Shown here in pieces: positions 18,301 through 27,209 of a DNA stretch of 64,000 bases. Positions within the stretch are counted from its first letter, which is position 1; each line of letters starts with the position of its first letter. Both the position numbers and the translations under genes were made by a program. Under the pieces are notes generated by a model that ran no database searches, was not told the origin of the DNA, and saw nothing but the letters and a program-made list of their open reading frames with translations. This DNA comes from Polyangium jinanense (lineage in GTDB: Bacteria; Myxococcota; Polyangia; Polyangiales; Polyangiaceae): NCBI RefSeq assembly GCF_028435365.1, contig NZ_JAGTJJ010000015.1, positions 1 to 64,000 on the forward strand, given 5' to 3'.

Positions 18301-18828
18301 CCCACGGGGGAGGGCCCGCCCTCGCTCGTCTCGCGAGGGAATGGCAAGACGCTGGTCACGTACGCGCGGTTCGTCGGGGAAATGCCTTACGCGGCGAGCC
18401 GGGTGCAGGCGCGGCTCTTGCGGGTGCCGCAGGCACTGGGCGAGGCGTGCGACGTGAACGAGGACTGTGACTCGGGCGCATGCGACGCGGGCGTCTGCGT
18501 GACGCCGGGCTCCGGCGTCGGCGGGGCCGGCGGCGAAGGCGGCAGCGCGGGCGCAGGCGGGGTCGGCGGCAGCGGTGGAGCCGGCGGCGCGGGCGGCAAT
18601 GGTGGCGCTGGCAGCAATGGTGGCGCGGGCGGCAATGGCGGCGCTGGCGGCAATGGTGGAGCCGGCGGCAATGGTGGCGCAGGCGGCGCGGGCGGCAGCG
18701 ACGGTGGTGACCCCGGCTGCGGCTGCCACACGCCCGGCTCTTCCACCGAAAATGCCGGCTCCCTCGTGGTCCTCGCGATGGGCGCGCTGTTCGCCGCGGG
18801 CCGGCGCCGGAACCGCGCGAAGGGCTAA
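15385..18828 (+). CDS. Large surface lipoprotein with repeated propeller-like motifs and MYXO-CTERM-like tail
   Basis: 1147 residues from the ATG at 15385, which has ggagga just upstream. A start at 15430 gives a tighter signal peptide but lacks a ribosome binding site. The lipobox is LPAC. Residues about 260-1010 carry many copies of a loose motif around YLVAWRDRRS / FDGTNFLVVWADHRS followed by I.ARV...G..LD, seemingly one per propeller blade. A Cys cluster (CDVNEDCDSGACDAGVCV) leads into a roughly 60-residue Gly/Ala linker, then GCGCHTPGSS, a hydrophobic stretch and RRRNR, a MYXO-CTERM-like anchor. The DNA of the linker is a simple GGC-rich repeat. Function unknown; surface display is inferred. 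Confidence 0.8.
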   Translation: MQPYLAAFPTRSAIDMKSGVARILGALALGGLLGALPACSSGPPASASPPTAPARASAPVDLDSIVRAVRLAYRASGDHFVGGGQAYEVVYHAGAFDVTPRPDDRSSASAARFRTVDITRGGAHLDGAPSPRVAADGHLSIARGAVEEHLRNAEGGVELSYSFGERPTGAGDLVVRIEVSGMAPSGETSSGHHFVDPGTNLGVRFGKATWIDARGVKTDVPARVASGSIELTVPAGAIDASAYPAVLDPIISPEVGMDAPLVVQPASLQEEPAIAYGGGQYLVAWRDRRSYIDNIYATRVQPDGTALDAYGIHIAEGITPAVASDGQDFLVTYKSSNNIYATRVTSAGQVDGGEITISAGLRSESNPDVAFDGTNYVLVWDDTRNHPNNVFTDVYRARLTPAGVLLDPNGVLTATEVVNYSAGGHKPAIASNGQGSLIVWHDGRVFGKRIDPQGNQLDTTPFHVSPELVGDDRDDGAAIAFLDGAYMVVWGRGVGYPQSVVAARVDPNGTVLDPAGVVVTQTADPDTYFTDVDVGSDGQDAVVLFTRGIHEQSWGTYRVRLDSQAAVLDATPVALAPNSQGHAITVAPAPSLAVYSDDSTSDEAAQDTFLAGTRLAPGGAALDTPGILLSKSANAQFSPAASFDGTNFLVVWADHRSYDASNAFLDIWGARVSPAGVLLDPSGIPIRAGGRWDFAPRVVFDGTNHVIAAWRTGSLPLEGDPGYDAEIVRVSPAGTVLGVTAFPGEIGTSSNEPIAIASNGAETLLVNDHFDGVQIARVNTAGTLAAPPTMAVEIFDNWFGLQTAVSHGGAGYLLAFRDKSNGNDLMASRLDAMGNLLDPSFLQISDPSILVGRPAIASNDTMHLLVWPEPTLQGPPGSTLRAARVDANGMVLDPGGFELAVVPGLPYDSPCASFFVTDYYGPCPAVAYDGKNFVVVWRSPPSDASAENPVNLVGARVATDGTILETFPVSSEPTGEGPPSLVSRGNGKTLVTYARFVGEMPYAASRVQARLLRVPQALGEACDVNEDCDSGACDAGVCVTPGSGVGGAGGEGGSAGAGGVGGSGGAGGAGGNGGAGSNGGAGGNGGAGGNGGAGGNGGAGGAGGSDGGDPGCGCHTPGSSTENAGSLVVLAMGALFAAGRRRNRAKG

Positions 18829-18914
18829 TCCCGACTCCTTCACCTTTCCAGATGCGGCGAGCCCCACGCCTCGGGTAGGATCTCCCCCTCTACCCCGAGC
18901 CTGGAGCTTGCCGC

Positions 18915-20948
18915 ATGCGTCGTCCCCTCACCCTCGCCGCCATCGCGATCCCCCTCGCCGCCGCCTTCTTCGCTGCCTGCGGCGGATCGGGCAATGAAAC
19001 CACCCAGGGCGCCGGCGCCGCGAGCAGCAGCGGATCGGGCGGCACCGGCGGCGCGGGCAGCGGCGGCGAGGGCCTCGGCGGCGACATATTCGGCGACGGC
19101 GGCGTGGGCCAGCTCGTGTCGATCGACATCACGCCGAAGGACCTCGTGATCGAGGTCGTCAATGGGCAAATCCCGCCGCCCATCACCTACAAGGCGACCG
19201 GCATCACGAGCACGGGCAGCGTGGTCGACGTGATCGGTTCGTGGACGTACGATCGCGGCGACATCGGCAGCATCGTCCCGGCGAACGGCGCGTTCACCGC
19301 GAGCGGCCTGCTCGGCGGCACGGGCAACGTGACGTTCGAGGCCGACGGCGTGAAAGGCTCGACCACGGCCACCGTAAAACTCCGCTACCTCGACGATTCG
19401 CAGATGATCGATCCGAACGTCAAGGCCCAGTTCCCCACGGCCGTCGAGCCGGATCCGGCCCTCACGCTCCTGTATCCGTACGACAAGACGGTTTTCCCCC
19501 GCGGCCTGCTCGGGCCCACGATCCAGTGGAATGGCGGAAACGCGAGCGACATCTATCACATTCACGTCAAGAGCCCCGCCTTCGAATACGAGACCTGGCG
19601 CGCGGTGCCGCCGCCCTCGCGCTTCGATTTCCCCAAGCTGCCCGACGACATCTGGCGCAAGCTCACCGACTCCACGAGCGGCGACGTGCAGGTCGACATC
19701 GCGCGCTTCGACGGGACGAAGGCCTACCTCGCGAAGACGCAGAGCTGGAAGATCGCCCCGGCAAACCTCGCCGGCACCATTTATTACTGGGAGGTCAACA
19801 CGGGCAGCGTCGTGCGCATCAAGCCGGGCGATCTCGGGCCCGAAGCGTTCCTCACGCCGCCTCCGGGCATCGGCTGCGTGGCCTGCCACAGCGTCTCGAA
19901 GGACGGCACGCGGCTCGTGGCCTCGTTCCACGGCGGCTACAGCCCCTGGGGCACGTTCGATACGGCCACGGGCACGTCGCTCTTCAACACGAATGCCTCG
20001 TCCGGCTTCCAGGCCATCTCGCCGAACGGCTCGCACGTGCTCTGGCGGCACTGGAACGACGCTGCCTTCAATTCGACGGGCTTCCTCTCGCTCAGCACGT
20101 ACAACAGCGACGTCGAGCTCGCCCAGCTCAATCCGGGCGGCGGTTTCCCCTCGCACCCGGCCTGGTCGGGCGACGGGCAGAAGATCGCCTTCAGCATGCG
20201 CACGGATGGCAATGGGCTCGATTTCACCCAGTCGACACTCTGGGTGACGGACGTGAACCTCGCGGTCCCGTCCTTCTCGAATACGAAGCAGATCGTGACG
20301 AACGACGCCGGCAGGCCCACCGTCACGTTCCCGACCTTCAGCCCCGACTCGAAATGGATCGCGTTCGAGCGCTCGACGATGGCACGCTCGCGCGGCGCAC
20401 TGGCCGAGATCTGGCTGACGAACACGGACGGCTCGGTGGTCATCCCGCTCGACAGCACGAACGGCGTGGGCCACATCGAGGCCGAGCAGACGACGGCGAA
20501 CTACGAGCCGACGTTCAATCCGTTCTCGCTGGGGGGCTATTTCTGGCTCGTCATCGTGTCCGAGCGCAAGTACGGCAACACCCTCACCGACACGAACCCG
20601 AACACGCGGCGCAAGCAGCTCTGGGTGACGGCGATCGACGCGAACCCGGTGGCCGGCCAGGATCCGAGCCACCCGGCGTTCTGGCTGCCCGGCCAGGGCC
20701 TCGACAACCAGAACATGCGCGGCGAATGGGCGAAGTCGCCCTGCAAGCAGCTCGGCGAGGGCTGCAACGCCGGATTCGATTGCTGCGACGGCTTCTGCAA
20801 GCCCGACGCGCAGACCGGCGCGCTCGTTTGTTCCGACCAGGCGCAGGGCTGCTCGAAGCTCGGCGAGGCCTGCATGACGGTCGCGAATTGCTGCGACCCG
20901 GACGCGAAATGCATTGGCGGCTTCTGCGCGTCCGACGGGCCGAAGTGA
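18915..20948 (+). CDS. Lipoprotein with PD40-type beta-propeller repeats and a CxxCH motif
   Basis: 677 residues; the ATG is preceded by ctggag at good spacing. The lipobox is FFAAC. The N-terminal region up to about 135 has an Ig-like look (KDLVIEVVNGQIPPPITYKA). The middle has CVACHSVSKDG, which matches the CxxCH haem-attachment motif. It is followed by WD40-like PD40 strands (SGDGQKIAFSMRTDGNG, FSPDSKWIAFERS), suggesting a TolB-like propeller. The C-terminus has two Cys-rich knots (LGEGCNAGFDCCDGFCKP and LGEACMTVANCCDPDAKC). It may bind c-type haem or simply use the Cys as disulfides. It is read in the same direction as the preceding surface lipoprotein, with an 86-bp gap. Confidence 0.78.
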   Translation: MRRPLTLAAIAIPLAAAFFAACGGSGNETTQGAGAASSSGSGGTGGAGSGGEGLGGDIFGDGGVGQLVSIDITPKDLVIEVVNGQIPPPITYKATGITSTGSVVDVIGSWTYDRGDIGSIVPANGAFTASGLLGGTGNVTFEADGVKGSTTATVKLRYLDDSQMIDPNVKAQFPTAVEPDPALTLLYPYDKTVFPRGLLGPTIQWNGGNASDIYHIHVKSPAFEYETWRAVPPPSRFDFPKLPDDIWRKLTDSTSGDVQVDIARFDGTKAYLAKTQSWKIAPANLAGTIYYWEVNTGSVVRIKPGDLGPEAFLTPPPGIGCVACHSVSKDGTRLVASFHGGYSPWGTFDTATGTSLFNTNASSGFQAISPNGSHVLWRHWNDAAFNSTGFLSLSTYNSDVELAQLNPGGGFPSHPAWSGDGQKIAFSMRTDGNGLDFTQSTLWVTDVNLAVPSFSNTKQIVTNDAGRPTVTFPTFSPDSKWIAFERSTMARSRGALAEIWLTNTDGSVVIPLDSTNGVGHIEAEQTTANYEPTFNPFSLGGYFWLVIVSERKYGNTLTDTNPNTRRKQLWVTAIDANPVAGQDPSHPAFWLPGQGLDNQNMRGEWAKSPCKQLGEGCNAGFDCCDGFCKPDAQTGALVCSDQAQGCSKLGEACMTVANCCDPDAKCIGGFCASDGPK

Positions 20949-20997
20949 AAGCGCGACCGAGCGAGCTCCCGGTTGCAGCCGGTCCCGCAAGGGAGTA

Positions 20998-21411
20998 ATG
21001 TCGGGCAGGCGAGTGAAAACGGCCACCCTCCGACGTCGACGGTCCCCCCGAGGATCCCGCGCCTTGCGGATCCTGTTCGTGGTCGTCCGTCTGTTCGTGG
21101 CCCTCACCGCCTTCCAGATGACGGGGCTGCCACATTTCGCCGTGGACGCCGTGGCCGCCATCCAGGGCGTCGAGGCGAGCGACCACCGGGACGACGACTG
21201 CCCGAACGAGAAAGACGGGCGCGAGTGCCCGCCGGGCTGCCCCGACTGCCACTGCACGCACCCGATGGGCGCGCTTCCGCTGCTCCCGTCACCCTTCCTG
21301 CTCGAGCTCCCGAGCGGCGCGGAGATCGCACTCGCGCCGTACGAAGCGTTCGCGCCCCCAAGGCCCGACCCCGCGGCCGTCTACCGGCCTCCCAGACAGC
21401 CCCGCGCCTGA
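20998..21411 (+). CDS. Small Cys/His-rich protein leading the metal-efflux operon
   Basis: 137 residues from the ATG at 20998 (gggag upstream). An Arg-rich start precedes one hydrophobic helix (ILFVVVRLFVALTAFQMTG). Then follows DHRDDDCPNEKDGRECPPGC and directly PDCHCTH, a dense cluster of acidic residues, Cys and His. The C-terminal part is Pro-rich. I know no named family. Position as first gene before a CzcCBA set and the metal-ligand-like cluster suggest a membrane-anchored periplasmic metal-binding or sensing accessory; this is inference. Gap to the next gene is 125 bp. Confidence 0.65.
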   Translation: MSGRRVKTATLRRRRSPRGSRALRILFVVVRLFVALTAFQMTGLPHFAVDAVAAIQGVEASDHRDDDCPNEKDGRECPPGCPDCHCTHPMGALPLLPSPFLLELPSGAEIALAPYEAFAPPRPDPAAVYRPPRQPRA

Positions 21412-21536
21412 TTCCGTGAACCCGTAAACGCGGAGGCGGAGGCGTGCGTTTGCCTTTCGAGGCGCGCCGCCTGCCCGCCCTCTCCCGGGAACCGTCGCGC
21501 GCGCCGTTTTGCGCGCGAGACGGAGGAGTTTGGCTC

Positions 21537-22823
21537 GTGAAACGGATACGCTTCATCGCGGTCGCCGCCGTGGCGGCCGCCCATTTGTGTCATGCCTTGG
21601 AAGCACACGCGGGGGCGCCTGTGTGTGCGACGACGATCAACCGCACCAACCTGATTCCGTGCGCGCTCGAAGGAAGCCTCACCGCGAAGGCGGAGCGCCA
21701 GGGCCTCGAAGCCGTGAAGGGCCGGCAAGAGGCCGCGAGTCCCGTCTTGCCCTCGAATCCCGTGCTGGCCTTGTCGGGCGCACGGCGGGAAGCCGCCGGC
21801 CAGGGGCCCGTCCTCAACTGGTACGCCACGATCTCGCAGGAGATCGAGATTGCAGGGCAACGCGGGGCGAGAAAACGCGCGGCCGATGCCGAGAGGGAAG
21901 CCCAGGAGAAGGCCGTCGCCGTGACGGATCGCGAGGTCGCCGCCGCGGCGTGGCGAGCTTATTTCGAGGCACTCGCGGCCCGCGAAGAGGTGCGCCTCTT
22001 TTCGCTCCTCGAATCCCTCACGACGAAGGTCGCGACGGCGACGCGCGCCGCGGCGGACAAGGGCCTCGTCTCCGGGATCGACGCGGACGTGGCCGAGATG
22101 GCGCATGCACGCGTCGTTCAGGATCGAATCGGCGCGGCGCGGCGCGTAGAGCAGGCCAAAGCGACGCTCCTCCACGCGATGGGCCACGATCCGCGCGGCG
22201 AGGTGGCCATCGAGGGCGAGCTCGTGCCTATCGCGGGGGTCGAGGCGTTCGCGGCGAAACAAGACGGGCACGCCATCGACGAGCGGCCCGAGGTCCAGGC
22301 CCTCGAAGCCTCGGGGCGCGCCCACGAGGCGCGGGCGTCGATGTACCGGCGCGCCCGGATCCCGAACCCGACGCTCTCGGTGTTCGCGCAGAACGACGGC
22401 TTCAACGAGCGCGTCTTCGGCGTGGGTTTGTCGATGCCGATCCCGCTGCCGCAGCCCGTGGGCCGCACCTACGCCGGCGAGATTGCCGAATCCGAGGCGC
22501 TGTCCCGGCGCGCTCAAACCGAAGCCGAGCGAACACGTCGCGCGCTCCGGCTCGACCTCGCGCATGCGCTCTCGGCGTACGCTGCCCTGCGCGCGCAAAA
22601 CGAGCTCTACACCGCCGAGCGGCTGGGCCGCGCCGAGCAGAGCCTCCGCGCGATCGCGCAGGAGATCGAGGCCGGTCGCCTCGGGACCCGCGAGGCGATG
22701 ACGTCGCAACAAGCCCTCCTGGAGATGCTGCGCGCGGGCTTCGAGACCCGGAAAAACCTCGCGCTCGGCTCCGTCGATCTCGCGCTGGCCTCCGGCTATC
22801 CGCTCGAACGAGGGACGCCATGA
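21537..22823 (+). CDS. TolC-family outer-membrane protein of a CzcCBA-type efflux system
   Basis: 428 residues from a GTG at 21537, with cggaggag eight bases upstream and a signal peptide (KRIRFIAVAAVAAAHLCHA). A longer ATG reading frame from 21444 lacks support. The long helical OEP repeats are seen in EIAGQRGARKRAADAEREAQ and EIAESEALSRRAQTEAERTR. It would be the outer-membrane channel of the heavy-metal RND complex encoded downstream. Its TGA overlaps the ATG of the adaptor gene, so translation is coupled. Confidence 0.9.
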   Translation: MKRIRFIAVAAVAAAHLCHALEAHAGAPVCATTINRTNLIPCALEGSLTAKAERQGLEAVKGRQEAASPVLPSNPVLALSGARREAAGQGPVLNWYATISQEIEIAGQRGARKRAADAEREAQEKAVAVTDREVAAAAWRAYFEALAAREEVRLFSLLESLTTKVATATRAAADKGLVSGIDADVAEMAHARVVQDRIGAARRVEQAKATLLHAMGHDPRGEVAIEGELVPIAGVEAFAAKQDGHAIDERPEVQALEASGRAHEARASMYRRARIPNPTLSVFAQNDGFNERVFGVGLSMPIPLPQPVGRTYAGEIAESEALSRRAQTEAERTRRALRLDLAHALSAYAALRAQNELYTAERLGRAEQSLRAIAQEIEAGRLGTREAMTSQQALLEMLRAGFETRKNLALGSVDLALASGYPLERGTP

Positions 22824-24037
22824 AAAAGGGACTTTTCTTCTTTCTTGGACTCTCGCTGCTGTTTGGCGCTTCGGGCTGCGAAAAACGCGCGGCGAACGAG
22901 GACCACGAAAAGCACGGGCACGCGAAGGAGGCGCCCACGGCGAAAGCAGGCGAGCACGACGAGCACGGCGAGCACGAGGAGCTCCCGCGACGCGTGACGT
23001 TGTCGCCCGCGGTGATCACGGACGCCCGCATTCGCACGGCGCCCGTCCGCACGGGAACGTTGGCGATCACGATCGCGCTGCCCGGCGCGATTGCCGCGGA
23101 TCCGGATCGCTCGGCGCGCATTTCTTCGCCGGCGGAGGGAAAACTCGAGGAAGTGCATTTCAAGGAGGGCGCGACCGTCAAAAAAGGCGACGTCCTCGCG
23201 GTGGTGCGGGTCCCCGAGCTCGGCAAGGTGCGCGGCGCGCAAGCGGCGGCCCTGGCCAAGGCCAAAGCGGCGCGCGAGAACGCGGCGCGGTTGAAGGCGC
23301 TCCTGGACAAACGGCTCACCTCGGAGCAAGCGGTCCTCGACGCGGAAGCCGAGGCCCGCGCGCTCTCGGTCGAAGCCGCGGCGCTCGGCGAACAGCTTAT
23401 GGCCATGGGCGCGGGAGCCCAACGAGGCGCACCGTTTTTGCTCACGCTTCGGGCGCCGATCGACGGCACGATCCTCACGCGCGACGCCGTCGTCGGCCAG
23501 CCGGTGACCGCCGAGCACGTCCTCGGGAGTATCGCGGATCTACGCGAAGTATGGTTTCTGGGCCGCGTCTTCGAAAAAGACCTCGGGCGGCTGCGCGTCG
23601 GGGCCGGGGCCGAGGTAGAGCTCAATGCCTACCCGACCACGCGTTTCTCGGGCTCACTCGAATACATCGGCCAGCAAATCGATCCCGTCGCGCGGACCGT
23701 GACGGCGCGAATCCATCTCCAGAACCGCGACGACATGCTGCGGATCGGACTCTTCGGCACGGCCTATGTCGCGACCGGGGGCGACCAGGCCCGCGAGCCG
23801 CGCCTGCTCGTGCCGCGATCGGCCGTCACCGAGATCGGCCAGAAAGCCGTGGTCTTCGTAAAACTCCCCGAGGAAGGGGCGTTCGAGATGCACGACGTCG
23901 TGCTCGGGGACTCCGCGCTCGGGACGGTCGAAGTGCTCTCCGGCCTCGGCGAAGGCGAAGAGGTCGTCGTCGAGGGCGTATTCACGCTGAAGAGCGCGGT
24001 CCTGAAGGGCACGATCGACGAGGAGGGGCACCATTGA
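22820..24037 (+). CDS. Periplasmic adaptor of a CzcB/CusB-type metal efflux system
   Basis: 405 residues. Lipoprotein signal with lipobox FGASGC. The mature N-terminus is His/Asp/Glu-rich (EDHEKHGHAKE and GEHDEHGEHEE), a metal-binding extension common in CzcB-like adaptors. Then come the lipoyl half (KEGATVKKGDVLAVV), a helical hairpin (about 135-195), the second lipoyl half (LRAPIDGTILTRDAVVGQ), the barrel (REVWFLGRVFEKDLGRL) and the membrane-proximal domain. It links pump and channel and may hand metal to the pump. ATGA-type overlaps on both sides show a tightly coupled operon. Confidence 0.92.
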   Translation: MKKGLFFFLGLSLLFGASGCEKRAANEDHEKHGHAKEAPTAKAGEHDEHGEHEELPRRVTLSPAVITDARIRTAPVRTGTLAITIALPGAIAADPDRSARISSPAEGKLEEVHFKEGATVKKGDVLAVVRVPELGKVRGAQAAALAKAKAARENAARLKALLDKRLTSEQAVLDAEAEARALSVEAAALGEQLMAMGAGAQRGAPFLLTLRAPIDGTILTRDAVVGQPVTAEHVLGSIADLREVWFLGRVFEKDLGRLRVGAGAEVELNAYPTTRFSGSLEYIGQQIDPVARTVTARIHLQNRDDMLRIGLFGTAYVATGGDQAREPRLLVPRSAVTEIGQKAVVFVKLPEEGAFEMHDVVLGDSALGTVEVLSGLGEGEEVVVEGVFTLKSAVLKGTIDEEGHH

Positions 24038-27000
24038 TGGCCTTCCTCTCTGCGATCGTCGCGTGGTCGCTCAAGAACCGCGCGGTCGTCGTCGCCGCCA
24101 CGATCCTGTTTGCCTTGTTCGGCATTCGCTCCGCCACCCAATTGCCGATCGACGCCGTTCCCGACGTCACCAACGTGCAGGTGCAGGTGATCACGACGGC
24201 CCCCGCGCTCTCGCCGGTCGAGGTCGAGCAATACGTCTCGGTCCCGGTCGAGCGGGCCATGGCGGGCATCCCGAACACGACCGAGATCCGTTCGATCTCC
24301 AAGTATGGTTTGTCCGTGGTGACGGTCGTCTTCCGCGACGGCACGGACATCTACTTCGCGCGGCAGCTCGTGAACGAGCGCATGCGCGAGGCGCAGGAGG
24401 CCGTCCCCGCACAATACGGCATGCCCGAGATGGGGCCCATCAGCAGCGGCCTCGGCGAGATCTACCAGTTCGCCGTTCGTAACGACAAACTCACGTTGAT
24501 GCAGCTCGAAGAGCTGCTCGACTGGCAGATCGCGCCCGCGCTCCGCACGGTGCCGGGGATCGTCGAGGTGAACAGCTTCGGCGGCGAGGACAAACAATAC
24601 CAGATCGTCCTCGACCCGAAGCGGCTCCAGGCGGCCGGGATCTCGGTCGCGCAGGTGATCGAGGCGCTCGAAAAGTCGAACGCCAACGCGGGCGGCGGGT
24701 ACATCGAGCACAACCGCGAGCAGTTCGTCATCGGCTCGGATGGGCTCGTGAAAAACCTCGATGATCTGCGCCGCGTCGTCATCGGCGCGACGTCGGACGG
24801 CGTGCCCGTCACGATGGACACCGTGGCCGACGTGCAATTCGGTCCGCGCCTGCGCAGGGGCGCGGCGTCAAAGAATGGCGAGGGCGAGGTGGTCGTCGGC
24901 GTCGCCATGATGCTGATGGGCGAGAACTCCCGCACGGTCACGCAGGCCGTCAAGCAGCGGCTCGCGGAGATCGGGCCGTCGCTCCCCGAGGGCACGCGGA
25001 TCGAGCCATTCTACGACCGATCCGTGCTCGTGAATCGCACGATCCGGACCGTGGCGACGAACCTCGTCGAGGGCGCGCTCCTGGTCATCGGCATCCTGTT
25101 TTTCCTGCTCGGGGATCTCCGGGCGGGCCTCGTCGTGGCCCTGGTCATCCCCCTGTCGATGCTCTTCGCGATCACCGTCATGAACGCGGCGGGTTTGTCG
25201 GGGAATCTGATGAGCCTCGGCGCGATCGATCTCGGGCTCATCGTCGACGGAGCCGTGATCATCGTGGAGAACGCCGTCCGGCGTCTGGCGAATCGGCAAT
25301 CGGAGCTCGGACGTGTGCTTTCCGTCGAGGAGCGGGTGGATACGGTCCGCGAGGCCACGCTCGAAGTGCGCTCGGCCAGCGTGTTCGGCGAGGCGATCAT
25401 CGCCATCGTGTACCTGCCGATCCTGGCGCTCACGGGGATCGAGGGAAAGCTGTTCCATCCGATGGCGATCACCGTCCTCTGCGCCTTGCTCGGGGCATTT
25501 CTCCTCTCGCTCACGTTCGTGCCCGTGCTCGCGAGTTATTTCATTCGCCCTGCGAAGGTCGAGCACGAGACGTGGCTCTTGCGGAAAGCACACGCGCTCT
25601 ACGTTCCGCTTTTGCGGCGCGCGATGCGGCGTCGATGGATCCCCTTGACGGCCGGCGTGCTCGCGCTTTCGGCGGCGGCCGCGGTGTTCACGCGGGTCGG
25701 CGCCGAGTTCGTGCCGCAGCTCGACGAGGGAGATCTCCTCGTGGAAGCGCGGCGTTTGCCCGGGATCGCGCTCAGCGAGTCGGTCTCGACGGATCTTCGG
25801 TTGCAGAAAGCCATCAAAGAGGTCCCGGAGGTCGAATATGTCGTGAGCCGAACCGGGGCGCCGGAACTCGCGACCGATCCGATGGGTGTCGAGCAATCCG
25901 ACGTGTATGTGGGCCTCAAGCCACGCGGTACGTGGAGGCCTGGCATTGCCAAGGAGGACATCGCCAAGGAGATCGCGGAAGCCGTCGAGCACAAGGTGCC
26001 CGAGGTGGCGGGCGGCGTCTCGCAGCCCATTCAAATGCGCACGAACGAGCTCGTGGCGGGCGTGCGATCGGACGTGGCCGTCCTTTTGTACGGGCCGGAC
26101 CTCGACAAACTCCGCGACCACGGAGACCGCGTCGCCGAGATCGTCCGCGCAATCCCGGGCGCGGAGGACGTGCGGGTGGAGCAGGTTGCAGGCCTCTCGT
26201 ACCTGCGGGTCATTCCCGATCGCGGAAAACTCGCGCGGTATGGCCTGACGGTGGCCGACGTGAACCAGATCGTCGAGACGATGGCCGTCGGCCACTCGAC
26301 GGGCGAAGTGATGGAGGGAGAGCGTCGCTTCGGAATCGTGGTGAAGACCGGTCACGGCTTCACGGGCGAGCTCGACGCGCTGCGCGCGCTGCCCCTGCGA
26401 TCGGTCAGCGGGCAGATCGTGCCGCTCGGAGACGTCGCCGAGCTGAAATTCCTCACGGGGCCGGCGCAAGTGAGCCGCGAGAATCAATCGCGGCGCCTGA
26501 CCGTGGAGTTCAACGTGCGAGGTCGAGACCTGCTCTCCGTCGTCGCGGAGGCGCAGGCAGCTGTGGAGCGAGGCGCGCGGCTGCCGACAGGTTATCGCGC
26601 CGTTTGGGGCGGACAGTTCGAGCATTACGAGGAGGCGAAGGCGCGGCTTTTGATCGTCGTGCCACTCGCGCTCGCGCTCATTCTGTTCCTGCTCTGGTTC
26701 GCGTTCCGCTCCACGCGGACCGCGTTGTTGATTTTCCTCGGCGTGCCGTTCGCCACCGTCGGCGGCATCTTCGCCCTGTGGCTCCGCGGGATCCCATTCT
26801 CGATCTCGGCCGGCGTGGGGTTCATCGCGCTGTTCGGCGTGGCCGTGCTGAACGGCCTCGTCCTCGTGTCATTCGCGCGGCACCTCGAGGAGAGAGGCGC
26901 GGGCCACGCGGAGGCCATCGAGAAAGCCGCGGAGATGCGCCTGCGTCCCGTGCTCATGACGGCCCTCGTCGCGTCACTCGGGTTCGTGCCGATGGCGATC

Positions 27001-27138
27001 TCGACGGCGCCCGGCAGCGAGGTGCAGCGGCCCCTCGCGACCGTGGTGATCGGCGGGCTCTTGACGGCGACGTTGCTCACGCTCCTCGTGCTGCCCGTCG
27101 TGTACGCGTGGCTCGGACGGGAGCGCGCGCGGCCCTGA
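24037..27138 (+). CDS. Heavy-metal RND efflux pump, CzcA/CusA (HME) type
   Basis: 1033 residues. The start overlaps the adaptor stop. TM4 carries DLGLIVDGAVIIVEN with Asp398, Asp404 and Glu411, the acidic triad typical of HME-RND metal pumps and distinct from the DD pair of drug pumps. The N-terminus (QLPIDAVPDVTNVQVQV) is the HME signature, and two large periplasmic loops flank the TM blocks. It would export divalent (Zn/Co/Cd/Ni) or monovalent (Cu/Ag) ions by proton exchange. The aspartate triad fits the divalent CzcA branch, but I did not check the Met relay of CusA. A regulator gene is not adjacent. Confidence 0.94.
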   Translation: MAFLSAIVAWSLKNRAVVVAATILFALFGIRSATQLPIDAVPDVTNVQVQVITTAPALSPVEVEQYVSVPVERAMAGIPNTTEIRSISKYGLSVVTVVFRDGTDIYFARQLVNERMREAQEAVPAQYGMPEMGPISSGLGEIYQFAVRNDKLTLMQLEELLDWQIAPALRTVPGIVEVNSFGGEDKQYQIVLDPKRLQAAGISVAQVIEALEKSNANAGGGYIEHNREQFVIGSDGLVKNLDDLRRVVIGATSDGVPVTMDTVADVQFGPRLRRGAASKNGEGEVVVGVAMMLMGENSRTVTQAVKQRLAEIGPSLPEGTRIEPFYDRSVLVNRTIRTVATNLVEGALLVIGILFFLLGDLRAGLVVALVIPLSMLFAITVMNAAGLSGNLMSLGAIDLGLIVDGAVIIVENAVRRLANRQSELGRVLSVEERVDTVREATLEVRSASVFGEAIIAIVYLPILALTGIEGKLFHPMAITVLCALLGAFLLSLTFVPVLASYFIRPAKVEHETWLLRKAHALYVPLLRRAMRRRWIPLTAGVLALSAAAAVFTRVGAEFVPQLDEGDLLVEARRLPGIALSESVSTDLRLQKAIKEVPEVEYVVSRTGAPELATDPMGVEQSDVYVGLKPRGTWRPGIAKEDIAKEIAEAVEHKVPEVAGGVSQPIQMRTNELVAGVRSDVAVLLYGPDLDKLRDHGDRVAEIVRAIPGAEDVRVEQVAGLSYLRVIPDRGKLARYGLTVADVNQIVETMAVGHSTGEVMEGERRFGIVVKTGHGFTGELDALRALPLRSVSGQIVPLGDVAELKFLTGPAQVSRENQSRRLTVEFNVRGRDLLSVVAEAQAAVERGARLPTGYRAVWGGQFEHYEEAKARLLIVVPLALALILFLLWFAFRSTRTALLIFLGVPFATVGGIFALWLRGIPFSISAGVGFIALFGVAVLNGLVLVSFARHLEERGAGHAEAIEKAAEMRLRPVLMTALVASLGFVPMAISTAPGSEVQRPLATVVIGGLLTATLLTLLVLPVVYAWLGRERARP

Positions 27139-27209
27139 CCGACCCAGGCACGCTTCGCCCGCGCGGGAACCCGCGGAAAATCACCACGAACATGCTACGG
27201 TCGGGTCCC

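Noticed and set aside
18504..18714. Separate low-complexity repeat element
   Set aside because: The GGC-rich repeat is simply the coding sequence of the Gly/Ala linker in the surface lipoprotein.
18840..21257. 805-residue minus-strand frame
   Set aside because: Antisense to the PD40 lipoprotein gene, low-complexity Arg/Ala/Val composition.
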